Counted from the stretch's first letter, positions 1 to 8,599 are shown. The stretch: DNA of 64,000 bases from JAAYDY01 sp964500225 (GCA_964500225.1 CAZCOA010000001.1:1-64000); one strand, 5' to 3'. Program-made: numbers and translations. The notes: generated from the letters alone by a model not told the origin.

Positions 1-92
1 CCCCCCTCCCCCCCGCGTGGTTGCCCCTCGCGCGGGAACTGCCTCAAACAGCCGATCTGTGCGCCGCAGGCCGTCACGTTACAGATTCAGGC

Positions 93-1412
93 TCAGTCGA
101 TCACAGGGCGGCAGTGGGCGTTGCGGCTCTGGTCGAGGCGGCGTTGGGCGTGGGCCACAAGGGCCTTGGCGTCGGCGGCGTGCCACGGATACGACGCGCT
201 GCCGATGGCCACGGGCGCAGGCAGGCCTGCCTCGTTGATCGCGCGGGCCAAGTCGGCCAAACGCTGAGCAGCCGTCGTGCCGTCGCGGCCGGTTCCAGGC
301 ATGGCCGCGGCCAAGGTTCCTTCATCGAAGCGGGCCAGCTTGGCCCCCGGCAACTGCTCGGCCGCAAGCGACGCCAATGGAACGATCGTCGCATGTCTGA
401 GGGCCGCTTGGCCTTGTGGGGCGAAAAGGGCAACGGTCAGTTCGCGCCGTTTCTCGGCGGCACGGCGGAAGATCGCTTCCAGATACGCATCGAAGTACCG
501 GCGGCTGGCCAGGCCGGTCTGGGCGTCGGTCGCCAGGACACGGACGGCGGCCTCGCGCTGCCGTGCGGCCGAGCACAGGGCCATGAGCACCTGACACGAG
601 GTCGTCAGCTCGTCCAACAGCGCCGCCGACATCGGGCCCTCGAACAGCCGCGCGGCCACGGCCAGGCCCGCGCCTTCGCGCGACGCTGACGGCAGCAGCC
701 ACGTGGTTTCCTCGATGCGTGTCCAGCGATCCGACGGCAAGGCCATGCGGGTCAGGGCGCCGACGACGGCGGGCACGTCCACGGGTTGCCCTGCGGCGGC
801 CAGCGGCGAGGCGGCCCGCGAGGCGTCCACCAGGGCAATGCCGGCCAGCTCATCGAATTCCAGCATCACTTCGACGCCCTCGGCGGCAATCCGGGCGGCA
901 GGATGTTCGGCCAGTCGGGCCAGGGTCCGCATGACACGTCGCAGGGCGGCCGTGGACGACGTGCCGCCAAGGGGCGCGTCACGGGAAGCCGCATGCAACC
1001 GCAAATCGCCGGACCGGCGGCCGGCCGCCGATAGCGGAATCGTGGGGGCCGACGCCGGGCGTGCCCCCGCCACCAACTCCGACAGACGGCGCCACCCGTA
1101 GGGCCACACCAGGTAATCATCGGCTCCAGCACGCAGACAGTCGGGCATCTGCGATTCCTGGTCGGGTCGCGCAATGACCTGAATCGTCGCGTCCCGGTGC
1201 GCTGTCCGGGCTGCGCCGAGGATCTCCCGCCATCGGTACCCCAACCGATCCATCGTGGCGACGAACACTGGCGGCGTCCTGGCCGCAGCGAAATCGGCCA
1301 GGGCCTCCAGCGGCGAGTCGTACACGACCGCCGCGGGCAGACGCCGGCGAACCGTGCGCGTCAGGTCGCTTTCGTGGGCCAACAGGATCATGTCCGGGGC
1401 TGTGTCAGTCAT
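93..1412 (-). CDS. Pseudo-receiver / degenerate GGDEF regulator
   Basis: The 439-residue protein has a receiver-like N-terminus (about residues 7-115) and a C-terminal GGDEF-like fold (about 290-435). In the receiver part the usual phosphoacceptor position reads VFVATMD, with Ala52 where Asp is expected. The GGDEF part keeps the opening TGLASRRYFDAYLE and the closing VAIGSASYP segment, but the signature loop reads RFDEGTLAAAMPG, so cyclase activity is very unlikely. It probably acts as a signalling scaffold or a nucleotide or protein sensor. The start overlaps the stop of the upstream regulator by 8 bp, which suggests translational coupling. The WPYG segment near residue 103 recurs in the HD-GYP protein at 20561-21631. 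The specific role is unknown. Confidence 0.8.
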   Translation of the reverse strand: MTDTAPDMILLAHESDLTRTVRRRLPAAVVYDSPLEALADFAAARTPPVFVATMDRLGYRWREILGAARTAHRDATIQVIARPDQESQMPDCLRAGADDYLVWPYGWRRLSELVAGARPASAPTIPLSAAGRRSGDLRLHAASRDAPLGGTSSTAALRRVMRTLARLAEHPAARIAAEGVEVMLEFDELAGIALVDASRAASPLAAAGQPVDVPAVVGALTRMALPSDRWTRIEETTWLLPSASREGAGLAVAARLFEGPMSAALLDELTTSCQVLMALCSAARQREAAVRVLATDAQTGLASRRYFDAYLEAIFRRAAEKRRELTVALFAPQGQAALRHATIVPLASLAAEQLPGAKLARFDEGTLAAAMPGTGRDGTTAAQRLADLARAINEAGLPAPVAIGSASYPWHAADAKALVAHAQRRLDQSRNAHCRPVID

Positions 1413-2253
1413 GCTCCGTTCCGTTCAAGCGTTGCGGCGGCTGGTCGTTCAGGTCGTCCAGATCGTCCATCAGGGCCGCGATCTCCTCTTCCGTCAGAAT
1501 GTCGCGTGCCGTCTGGGGCCTGTCGGACTGCGGCGGCGCGTCGGCCAGAGGCTTCGACGCCGTCGCGGGCGGCTTGCGGCGCGGCGGCACCACGGACGAG
1601 TCCGAGTCGAGGCCCGGCGGCGCGGCGGCGGGCCTTGCCGCAGATGCAGTCGGCTGCACCGGAGCCGCGTCGTGCGACGTCGCGGCAACAGGCGACTCAG
1701 GCTCCGGCGACACGGCGTGCGGGACATCGGCCGGCCACGCGGCGGCGCATGCCTTGGGCGGCACTGCGGGCGACGTTGCAGCCGGCGGAGTCGGTTCGTC
1801 GGCGGCATCCAGACAGCGGGCCTTGCCGGAGCCGAGGCCGAGACGTTCGAGAAGAACCTCGTCCGCGTCGGCGTCGGTGATGACCATATCGGCACCGGCC
1901 AAGTCGGCCACGGCCGCCTTGTAGGCAAAGGCGGGCCGCGATACGGCAACCAGCAGCCCATGCGGCCAGCGTCGCTTGGCCATCGGCAGAAACCGAAACT
2001 CGTCGCGGTTCAGAAAGTCCACCGCCACCATGACGGCGACAAACCGGTCGTGGTTGCAGGCCAAAAGAACGGTCGCCGCGTACACATCGTTAATACGGGT
2101 AATCGAACACCCCAGTTTGCCCAGTTTGTCGGTCAGGGGGTCGCACACCGGGTGTGACGGCGGGCAGACAACGAGCACGGCCGGGCCGGCGGACGGATCC
2201 GCGGGCGGCTTTTTGGAGGATTGCGGGCGGTTGTCGAGAGAGCGATCGTCCAT
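1405..2253 (-). CDS. Pseudo-receiver protein with FliM-N-like C-terminal motif
   Basis: The 282-residue protein begins with a receiver-like alpha/beta domain (about residues 23-145, from VLVVCPPSHPV to the GADMVITDADADEV region). A long Ala/Pro-rich linker follows, and then a short acidic tail, ILTEEEIAALMDDLDDL. That tail resembles the FliM N-terminal peptide (ILSQEEIDALL) that binds CheY. I chose ATG 2253 because a good promoter (2334-2362) predicts transcription starting near 2327, inside the longer open frame, and because the first conserved residues follow this ATG. It is co-transcribed with the degenerate GGDEF gene downstream. No flagellar gene lies in the window, so the meaning of the tail is unknown. 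Confidence 0.72.
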   Translation of the reverse strand: MDDRSLDNRPQSSKKPPADPSAGPAVLVVCPPSHPVCDPLTDKLGKLGCSITRINDVYAATVLLACNHDRFVAVMVAVDFLNRDEFRFLPMAKRRWPHGLLVAVSRPAFAYKAAVADLAGADMVITDADADEVLLERLGLGSGKARCLDAADEPTPPAATSPAVPPKACAAAWPADVPHAVSPEPESPVAATSHDAAPVQPTASAARPAAAPPGLDSDSSVVPPRRKPPATASKPLADAPPQSDRPQTARDILTEEEIAALMDDLDDLNDQPPQRLNGTEHD

Positions 2254-2333
2254 GATCGGGGTCAAAGGCACTCCGCCAGCGAGGAACCTTCCGGGGGCCG
2301 CCAAAGCAACAATCCCCCCGATGTGCCCTAAGA

Positions 2334-2362
2334 GATATACCACGATACGGACGCATAAGCAA
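2334..2362 (-). promoter_or_regulatory. Promoter of the two-gene pseudo-receiver operon
   Basis: On the minus strand TTGCTT (2362-2357) is followed after 17 nt by TATATC (2339-2334). The predicted start of transcription is near 2327, giving a leader of about 73 nt. Confidence 0.55.
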
Positions 2363-2506
2363 TGCGAAAGCGATGTCAGAGACGAGTTCGCTCCCGCAGG
2401 AAGCAAGCGTCGCCCTTCTTTTTTCGCGTGACTGGTCAGGGCTGCGCAGCGGAGGTCGCCCGGCTCGGCTTGGTGTTTCGGGCGGGGCGACGTCCGGGCC
2501 TGGCGG

Positions 2507-3712
2507 TCATGTGTGGTAGTCGGCGTTGATGGTAACGTAGTCGCGGCTCAGGTCGCAGCCGTAACAGGTGTGCTCTTCGGTGCCGACGCCGAGGTCCACC
2601 CGTAGCAGCACGCGCGGTCCTTTCATGTGTTGCTCGCAGGCGGCGACGTCGAAATGGGTCGGCGTGCCGGCGTCGAAGACGAGCGTGTCGCCGATCCAGT
2701 GCTTCATCCGGGCGACATCGATCCTGGCGCCGCTGCGTCCTGCGGCAGCGACGACACGGCCCCAGTTGGGGTCGCCGCCATGGACGGCGCACTTGACCAG
2801 GGGCGAATTGACGATGGCCCGTGCGGCGGCGCGGGCGTCCTGTTCGGTGGCGGCGCCTTCGACGCGGACCTCGATGACGCGCGTAGCGCCTTCGCCGTCG
2901 GCGGCAATCTGCAAGGCCAGGTCCAGGCAGACGCTACGAAGCAGTGCCGAGAAGGCCACGTACTCGTCGCTGCCCTGCTGGATTTCGCGGCGGCCGGCGG
3001 CGCCGCTGGCCAGGGCGATCACTGTGTCATTGGTCGATGTATCGCTGTCCACGGAAACGAGGTTGAAACTGCCGGCGACGGCGGTCCGCAGAGCGGCCGT
3101 CAGGGCCCGCGACCCGATATTGGCGTCGGTGGTGATGAAGGCGAGCATCGTGGCCATGTTCGGGGCGATCATGCCCGAACCTTTGCACGCGCCGGCGACG
3201 GTCACGTCGGTCTTGCCGATGCGGTCCTTCACGCAGCACGTTTTGCGAACCGTGTCGGTGGTCATGATGGCTTCGGCGAAGTCGGCCGCGGCCTGGGCGT
3301 CGCTGCGCAGGGCTTTGGCAGCGTCGCGGATCCCGGCGGCCACCTTGTCCATAGGCATCGGTTCGCCGATCTTGCCGGTGGAGCAGACGAGCATCTCGTC
3401 GGTTTGGGCGCCGATGGCCTCGGCCGCCAGGCGAACCATCTCGCGGGCGTCGGCCATGCCCTGCTCGCCGGTGCAACAGTTGGCGTTGCCGGAGTTGACG
3501 ACAACGGCCCGAGGCCGCCCCCGCTTGATCGTCTCGCGGCTCAGAAGGACCGGCGCCGCGGCCACTTGGTTCGTGGTGAACACGGCGGCAGCCCCCGTGG
3601 CCCGGTCGGCCACGAGCATCGCCAGGTCCTTCTTGCCGGCCACAGACTTCAGACCGCAGGCCACGCCCGCGGCACGGAACCCCTTCGGGCTGAGAATCGA
3701 AGCATCAGACAT
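2507..3712 (-). CDS. argJ: Bifunctional ornithine acetyltransferase / N-acetylglutamate synthase
   Basis: ArgJ transfers acetyl from N-acetylornithine to glutamate in the cyclic arginine pathway, and often also makes N-acetylglutamate from acetyl-CoA. The 401-residue length is typical of the family. The autocleavage and nucleophile motif is intact: KGSGMIAPNMATMLAF, with Thr188 expected to become the N-terminal nucleophile of the beta chain. The C-terminal CSYGDxxRDYVxIN-type ending is present as CYGCDLSRDYVTINADYHT. The start at ATG 3712 follows a GGGGAG ribosome-binding site and matches the family N-terminus; the longer frame adds an implausible Cys-rich leader. It lies 147 bp downstream of argC on the same strand. 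Confidence 0.97.
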   Translation of the reverse strand: MSDASILSPKGFRAAGVACGLKSVAGKKDLAMLVADRATGAAAVFTTNQVAAAPVLLSRETIKRGRPRAVVVNSGNANCCTGEQGMADAREMVRLAAEAIGAQTDEMLVCSTGKIGEPMPMDKVAAGIRDAAKALRSDAQAAADFAEAIMTTDTVRKTCCVKDRIGKTDVTVAGACKGSGMIAPNMATMLAFITTDANIGSRALTAALRTAVAGSFNLVSVDSDTSTNDTVIALASGAAGRREIQQGSDEYVAFSALLRSVCLDLALQIAADGEGATRVIEVRVEGAATEQDARAAARAIVNSPLVKCAVHGGDPNWGRVVAAAGRSGARIDVARMKHWIGDTLVFDAGTPTHFDVAACEQHMKGPRVLLRVDLGVGTEEHTCYGCDLSRDYVTINADYHT

Positions 3713-3859
3713 CGTAGCATCTCCCCGCCATGCGCCGGCGGTATCTGTTCCAGACTCGCACGGCAGACAGGCCCTGCCGTGACACACGACAACATCAAAG
3801 GTCTTTTTCCGTTCGCCCCCATCGCCCCGCTGCCTGCGTGCGGGCAGAGGGGTTCGCGG

Positions 3860-4876
3860 TCACAGGAGCGCCTTGGTCTCCTCGAAGCCGCAAACGAGGT
3901 TCATGTTCTGCACGGCCTGGCCGGCGGCACCCTTGGTCAGGTTGTCGATGGCACAGAAGACCAGAATCTTGCCTTGAGCCACCACCGGGCAGACGTGGAC
4001 GTAGTTGGTGCCGACGACGTGCTTGGTGCTGGGCGGCACGTCGCAGACGACGACGAAGGGCTCCTTGTCGTACATGTCGCGATAGAGCTTCGTCACCTTG
4101 TCCTGGGAGAGCGGTTGGGTCGGCCAGGTCCAGATGGTGGACAGAATGCCGCGGTCCATCGGGACCAGGTGGGGCTGGAAATGGACGGTCACGTCGGCGC
4201 CGGCGATGCGCGACAACTGTTCGGCCATTTCGGGCTGGTGACGGTGTCCGCCGGCGGCGTAAGCCTTGTAGCCCTCGTTGACTTCGCAATAGAGGAAATC
4301 GCGTTTGACGGAGCGTCCCGCGCCGCTGGTGCCGGAGGCCGAGTTGACCAGAACCTGATCGAGGCGGATAAGGCCCTTGGCCGCCAGCGGCGCCAGGCCC
4401 AGGATGACGCTTGTGGGGTAGCAGCCGGGATTGGCGACGAGGCGAGCGCCCTTGACGGCATCGCGATAGAGCTCGGGCAGGCCGTACACGGCGTGGGCCA
4501 GGTTCTCGGCGTCGGGCTTGTGGCCGTACCATTTTTCGTAGAGACCGTCGGTTTTGAGACGATAGTCGGCCGAGAAGTCGATGACCTTGACGCCGGCGGC
4601 CAGCAGGCCGGGAACGAACTGGTAGCTGACGGCGTGCGGCAGGGCGCAGAAGGCGATGTCGCACAGGGCGCCAAGGGAGGCGCCATCGTGCGGCTCGACA
4701 TTCAGGTCGAGTCGTCCGGCGAACTCGGGATAGATGGTCTTCAGGGGGCCGCACTCCTGCGGCAGCGCGCCCAGGGCGGTCACCTCGACGCGGTCGTGGC
4801 GAAGCAGAATGCGCATGAGTTCGGCAGCGGCGTAACCGGTGGCGCCCAGAATGCCGACGCGTAGTTTTTTGGCCAT
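3860..4876 (-). CDS. argC: N-acetyl-gamma-glutamyl-phosphate reductase
   Basis: ArgC reduces N-acetylglutamyl phosphate to the semialdehyde with NADPH in arginine synthesis. The 338-residue protein opens with the Rossmann motif VGILGATGYAAAEL and carries the catalytic cysteine in VANPGCYPTS (Cys152). The dimerisation and substrate region, with SGTSGAGRS and HRHQPEM, is intact. ATG 4876 lies 9 nt after a GGAGG site, which decides it over an upstream in-frame Met. argJ follows on the same strand. A TATAAT lies just upstream of the leader, and a terminator separates argC from rpsI, so argC-argJ appears to be its own transcription unit. Confidence 0.97.
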   Translation of the reverse strand: MAKKLRVGILGATGYAAAELMRILLRHDRVEVTALGALPQECGPLKTIYPEFAGRLDLNVEPHDGASLGALCDIAFCALPHAVSYQFVPGLLAAGVKVIDFSADYRLKTDGLYEKWYGHKPDAENLAHAVYGLPELYRDAVKGARLVANPGCYPTSVILGLAPLAAKGLIRLDQVLVNSASGTSGAGRSVKRDFLYCEVNEGYKAYAAGGHRHQPEMAEQLSRIAGADVTVHFQPHLVPMDRGILSTIWTWPTQPLSQDKVTKLYRDMYDKEPFVVVCDVPPSTKHVVGTNYVHVCPVVAQGKILVFCAIDNLTKGAAGQAVQNMNLVCGFEETKALL

Positions 4877-4905
4877 GGGTCGGATCCTCCACAACTGGCG
4901 GCGAG

Positions 4906-4911
4906 ATTATA
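4906..4911 (-). promoter_or_regulatory. Probable -10 element for argC-argJ
   Basis: A perfect TATAAT reads on the minus strand here, about 30 nt before the argC ATG and just downstream of the rpsI terminator. I see no good -35 at standard spacing; the best is TTACGA at 19 nt. Treat it as a core promoter that may need an activator, or be subject to arginine control. Confidence 0.4.
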
Positions 4912-4935
4912 GCGGTCGCCGCACGGGGTATCGTA

Positions 4936-4968
4936 AGGAAAAAGCCCGACGCCACGGTGGCGTCGGGC
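4936..4968 (-). terminator. Rho-independent terminator of rplM-rpsI
   Basis: The stem GCCCGACGCCA pairs perfectly over 11 bp around a 3-nt loop (4944-4968). On the minus strand it is followed at once by TTTTTCCTT. It lies 33 bp past the rpsI stop codon. Confidence 0.9.
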
Positions 4969-5001
4969 CCTGGATGGCAATCGTGGGCGATAGCCGTTCG
5001 G

Positions 5002-5514
5002 TTATCGCTTGCTGAACTGGAAGCTGCGCCGAGCGCCGCGTCGGCCGTATTTCTTGCGTTCCTTCATGCGGCTGTCGCGGGTCAGGTGGCCGGCTTCGCG
5101 TAGGGCGTCGAGCCGGTCGGGCATGAGTTTCAGCAGAGCGCGAGCCAGGCCCATGCGGACGGCTCCGGCCTGGCCGGTGAAGCCGCCGCCCTCGACATTG
5201 GCGAAGACATCGAACTTGCCGAGCATGTCCACGGTCTTCAGCGGGGCGACGACGGCGTTGCGGTCCTTCTCCTCGCTGAAGTAGTCGTTGATCTGGCGGT
5301 CATTGATTTTGAACTCGCCTTTGCCTTCGGCGATACGGACACGGGCGACGGACGTCTTGCGACGGCCGGTGCCCCAGGTGAACTGGCGTCCCTGGATGGT
5401 GGACGGCGACGCCGCGGGGCGCTGGGGCCGGGCGGGAATGCCGGTCTGGTCCGAGGCAGTCTCGCTGCCGGTTCCTTGCAGTGCGGGGGCCTTGGGTTCT
5501 TGGGTATCGGCCAC
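5002..5514 (-). CDS. rpsI: 30S ribosomal protein S9
   Basis: S9 is a small-subunit protein whose C-terminal tail reaches the P-site tRNA. The core starts at about residue 45 (WGTGRRKTSVARVRI) and ends with the family signature RRGARRSFQFSKR. The protein is 170 residues against about 130 for most S9. The surplus is an N-terminal Pro/Ala/Gln-rich extension of about 40 residues. The GTG at 5514 is preferred because GGAGG lies 8 nt before it; a TTG two codons upstream would sit only 2 nt from that site. It follows rplM by 33 bp in the classic L13-S9 operon. Confidence 0.96.
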   Translation of the reverse strand: MADTQEPKAPALQGTGSETASDQTGIPARPQRPAASPSTIQGRQFTWGTGRRKTSVARVRIAEGKGEFKINDRQINDYFSEEKDRNAVVAPLKTVDMLGKFDVFANVEGGGFTGQAGAVRMGLARALLKLMPDRLDALREAGHLTRDSRMKERKKYGRRGARRSFQFSKR

Positions 5515-5547
5515 GTACAAATCCTCCCTAAATCATTGCAGCCCGGC

Positions 5548-5991
5548 CTACAGGTCGAGGGGCTCGGGCATCTGAGCCTGGTGCGGGTGCTCCGCGCCGG
5601 CATACGCTTTCAGTTTCGAGAACATGGCGCGGCCGAGCTTGCCCTTGGGCAACATTCGCCGCACGGCCCATTCGATGGGCCACGTGGGATGCTTCTGCAT
5701 GACTTTTTCGAAGGTGTACCAGTGGCGGCCGGAGTGATAGCCGGTGTACCACTCGTAGATTTTTTCGGTCCGCTTCTTGCCCGTGACGCGCACCTTCTCG
5801 GCATTGACGACGATCACGAAATCGCCCACGTCCACATGCGGGGTGTAGATCGGTTTGTGCTTGCCCATAAGAACACGGGCAATCTTGGCGGCCAACCGTC
5901 CCAGCGTCTTGTCGGTTGCGTCAACCACGTACCAGGCGGCCGCCTGCTCACCCGGCTTGGCAAGGGTCGTTTTCATCGTCTTGGTTGCCAT
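5548..5991 (-). CDS. rplM: 50S ribosomal protein L13
   Basis: L13 is an early-assembling large-subunit protein. The 147-residue sequence has the family core: WYVVDATDKTLGRLAAKIA, then HVDVGDFVIVVNAEKVRVTG, the YEWYTGYHSG segment, and the signature VRRMLPKGKLGRAMFSKLK near the C-terminus. ATG 5991 gives the standard N-terminus (MATKTMKTTLAK); upstream in-frame codons add a non-conserved leader. It is the first gene of the L13-S9 operon, driven by a consensus promoter that overlaps the end of tsaE. Confidence 0.97.
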   Translation of the reverse strand: MATKTMKTTLAKPGEQAAAWYVVDATDKTLGRLAAKIARVLMGKHKPIYTPHVDVGDFVIVVNAEKVRVTGKKRTEKIYEWYTGYHSGRHWYTFEKVMQKHPTWPIEWAVRRMLPKGKLGRAMFSKLKAYAGAEHPHQAQMPEPLDL

Positions 5992-6063
5992 GACGTCTCC
6001 AGGCCTACAAAAAATGCGACACAGCCACACCGTTGCCGCATCGAGCGGCAGCGCAGACTGGAT

Positions 6064-6092
6064 ATTATAGAAACCCGGTCAGGGTCTGTCAA
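6064..6092 (-). promoter_or_regulatory. rplM: Consensus sigma-70 promoter of rplM-rpsI
   Basis: On the minus strand TTGACA (6092-6087), a 17-nt spacer and TATAAT (6069-6064) form a perfect consensus promoter. Transcription should start near 6057, leaving a leader of about 66 nt. The -35 begins 3 bp past the tsaE stop codon. Confidence 0.85.
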
Positions 6093-6094
6093 GG

Positions 6095-6598
6095 TCAAAG
6101 AACGCGGTCCTTGGCCTGAAAAAGCCCCTGGGAGACCAAAAAGGCCACGGTATCGGCCTGTCGGCGGCCGTAACCGATGATTTCCAGGAACCTCCGGGTC
6201 GGTCCGCGGACCGTCAGATGCACCTCGTACCGCTCGGCGGGCAGGGCTTCGGGCACGCGATCGGCCCACTCGACGACGCTAACTCCTTCTCCGGCAAAGG
6301 TTTCGTCGCTGCCGATATCGAGCATCTGAGCACTGGAGGTGAGGCGGTAGGCGTCGAAATGGCTGACCGTGAGGCGGGCCTCGTAAACTTGCATCAGGAC
6401 GAAGGTGGGGCTGGTCACTTCGTCGGCGTCGCCGCCAAGGCCGCGCACGAGTCCTTTGGTGAAATAGGTTTTGCCGGCGCCGAGCTGGCCGTAGAGGCAA
6501 ACGACGTCGCCGGCCACGAGCCGCGCGGCCAGAGCGGCGGCGCACTGTTGCGTCTGGTCGATGCCGTCACAGAGACACGAGGCGCGGGCCCGGATCAT
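6095..6598 (-). CDS. tsaE: tRNA threonylcarbamoyladenosine biosynthesis ATPase TsaE
   Basis: TsaE is the ATPase that works with TsaB and TsaD to install t6A37 on ANN-decoding tRNAs. The 167-residue protein has the P-loop GQLGAGKTYFTKG (residues 37-49), the SPTFVLMQVYEA segment and the FDAYRL motif typical of the family, plus VVEWADRVPEALP. The ATG overlaps the thiL stop in an ATGA (6595-6598), so the two are translationally coupled. It is the last gene of the TIM-barrel-thiL-tsaE run. tsaB and tsaD are not in this window. Confidence 0.94.
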   Translation of the reverse strand: MIRARASCLCDGIDQTQQCAAALAARLVAGDVVCLYGQLGAGKTYFTKGLVRGLGGDADEVTSPTFVLMQVYEARLTVSHFDAYRLTSSAQMLDIGSDETFAGEGVSVVEWADRVPEALPAERYEVHLTVRGPTRRFLEIIGYGRRQADTVAFLVSQGLFQAKDRVL

Positions 6599-7524
6599 CG
6601 CCAATGCTCGTACCCTCCGGGCTTCAATTCCACGGTGCGTCCCTGGGGATCGATCAGGATGCAGCCCTCGTCGGCCGGCACGAAGCGGCCGATCACCGAG
6701 ATCTCGACGCCGAGGTCCAAGGCAAGCACCTTCGAGATATCCGATTCCGCGACGGCGAAGAGTAGTTCGAAGTCCTCGCCGTCGTTGAGCGCATGGTCGA
6801 GCGGGCTTCGGCCGTCGCGGGCCGCCAACTGCACAGCGGCATCGGAGATGGGCACCCGGTCCGCCTCCAGACGAACGCCGACGCCACTTTCGCGACACAG
6901 GTGATGGATGTCGGTGGACAAACCGTCGCTGAGGTCGATCATGGCGGTCACGGTTGCCGTCTCGGACAGGCGGCGGGCCTCGGCCAAACGCGGCCGAAAC
7001 GTCAGATGCCGGCCCAGCAGCGATCCGCCGAGCCGCCCAGTCACGCAAACACAATGGCCCGCTCGGGCGCCGCTGCGGCGCACCGGCCGCTCGGCGTGGG
7101 CCACAACGGTCACGGTGATGGCCAGCCGCTGGTCCCACGAGGTGATGTCGCCGCCGACCCACGGGCAATCGAACTCGTCGGCGCAGCGTTTCAGACCGGC
7201 GAAGAGGGCCTGTCCCTGGGCCATCGTGAAGTCGCGCGGCAAGGCTAGCGTGCCGACGGCGCCGACCGGCACGGCGGCCATGGCAGCGATGTCCGACAGG
7301 TTCTCGGCCAGGGCTTTCCAGCCGACGTCGGGCAGCGGGTCGCGACGGGCGTCGAAGTGCGTGCCGTCGAGAATCGTGTCGGTGGCGACAAGCACGCGGC
7401 CGCCGTCGGGCAGACGCAGTTCGGCCATATCGTCGCCGGGACCGATGGTGACACGCGGATCGGTGCTCGGCAGTTGCGAGCGGATCCAGCGGATAAAGGC
7501 CAGTTCGCCGCGAGGCTCGGTCAT
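6595..7524 (-). CDS. thiL: Thiamine-monophosphate kinase
   Basis: ThiL phosphorylates thiamine monophosphate to the diphosphate cofactor with ATP. The 309-residue protein belongs to the PurM/AIRS-like ATP-grasp-unrelated fold. It keeps the family landmarks in order: IGPGDDMAEL, LVATDTILDGTHFD, ALAENLSDIAAM, VGGDITSW, IDLSDGLSTDIHHLC and NDGEDFELLFAV. Its length is normal. It starts 15 bp after the TIM-barrel gene and overlaps tsaE by 4 bp. Its intact metal and ATP motifs make a useful contrast with the motif-stripped PurM-fold protein at 43242-44213. Confidence 0.95.
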   Translation of the reverse strand: MTEPRGELAFIRWIRSQLPSTDPRVTIGPGDDMAELRLPDGGRVLVATDTILDGTHFDARRDPLPDVGWKALAENLSDIAAMAAVPVGAVGTLALPRDFTMAQGQALFAGLKRCADEFDCPWVGGDITSWDQRLAITVTVVAHAERPVRRSGARAGHCVCVTGRLGGSLLGRHLTFRPRLAEARRLSETATVTAMIDLSDGLSTDIHHLCRESGVGVRLEADRVPISDAAVQLAARDGRSPLDHALNDGEDFELLFAVAESDISKVLALDLGVEISVIGRFVPADEGCILIDPQGRTVELKPGGYEHWR

Positions 7525-7539
7525 GGTCGCCTCGAAGAG

Positions 7540-8367
7540 TCAGGACACGTAGCGTTGAAGAAACAATAGCGCCTCGTCGGCCACTTGGCGGGCCGTGGAC
7601 TCGTAAGGGTACAGTTCGACGGTTACCCAGCCATTGTACCCGATGTCGCGCAGGGCCCGGAACACGGCGGCATAGTCGATCGCGCCGCGGCCGGGCACGA
7701 GGTGTTTGTGTTCGCGCGTCGGCGCGATGTCCTCGATGTGGACGTGTCGGATCCACGGGGCGAGTTTGTGGGCGGCTTCGGCCGGGTCGTCGCCGACGCA
7801 GAAGAAGTGGCCCACGTCGAAGTTCAGGCCCACGTGTCCGTGCGGCACGGTGCCGATGAATTCGAGGAAGTCGTCTGCCGACTCCAGCAGCAGCTCCGGT
7901 TCGGGTTCGATCAGGACCGTCACGTCGAGCTGGCGGGCCAGCGGATACACCATCTGGAGCCCCAGTCGGAAGAACTCCATCGCCTGCCCGTGGGTGATCT
8001 TGGGCGAGACGTGGCCGCCGGGCTCGGTGCTGATGGTTTTGGCGCCCAGGTCGGCGGCCAATCGAAGCGCATTCTCGGTGTGCTCGACGCGCTGGGCACG
8101 GACCTTCGGCGACGGGTCGATCCACGAGGGGTTCCATGTGTCGCCGAGCGCGAAGAAGGTGAAGGCGTTGATGTTGCTGACTTGGAGCCGCAGATCGCGC
8201 ATCTGGCTCACCAGGGCCTTGGTGCGTCGGCGGCTCATGTGCGGCGGGTAGGCGTGCGGCACGTCGGCCATGATTTCGACGCCCTCGTAACCGGCGTCGG
8301 CGATCTGGTCGATGGCCTCTTCGAGGCTCACTTTTTTGAAGGCGTTGGTACTGAAGGCCAATCTCAC
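7540..8367 (-). CDS. Sugar phosphate isomerase/epimerase-like TIM-barrel protein
   Basis: The 275-residue protein matches the xylose-isomerase-like TIM barrel (AP endonuclease 2 superfamily). The first strand is LAFSTNAF. Metal-ligand-type residues appear in TISTEPGGH, VLIEPEPE, GLNFDVGHFF, RHVHIEDI and the closing GWVTVELYPYE. The start is GTG 8367, chosen because GGAG lies at normal spacing before it and because the beta-1 strand begins immediately after. Substrate cannot be inferred. It heads a run with thiL and tsaE, which looks like a housekeeping operon rather than a sugar pathway. Confidence 0.85.
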   Translation of the reverse strand: MRLAFSTNAFKKVSLEEAIDQIADAGYEGVEIMADVPHAYPPHMSRRRTKALVSQMRDLRLQVSNINAFTFFALGDTWNPSWIDPSPKVRAQRVEHTENALRLAADLGAKTISTEPGGHVSPKITHGQAMEFFRLGLQMVYPLARQLDVTVLIEPEPELLLESADDFLEFIGTVPHGHVGLNFDVGHFFCVGDDPAEAAHKLAPWIRHVHIEDIAPTREHKHLVPGRGAIDYAAVFRALRDIGYNGWVTVELYPYESTARQVADEALLFLQRYVS

Positions 8368-8599
8368 GTCCGGAGTCTCCTGGATGCGGGGAGTTCGCTG
8401 ATTCAGCGCACGGGAAATATACTGCCGACGCCGGAAGGGTTCCAGCGCAAACCGTCCGCTCATACTCACGCGGAGAGGTCGCGGCACCGGCCATCCCTGA
8501 TGTGGCCGGCATGGCGCCCGGCCAGTCCCACGACTCATCGAGGAGGCGGCTTGCCACTCGTGGCCACGCGTGACCATGCCGCCCCCGCCTGGCGAGGGA

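Noticed and set aside
1..92. C-rich run at the window edge as a regulatory element
   Set aside because: The run of C residues lies at the cut end, just past the stop of the first gene; nothing else supports a function.
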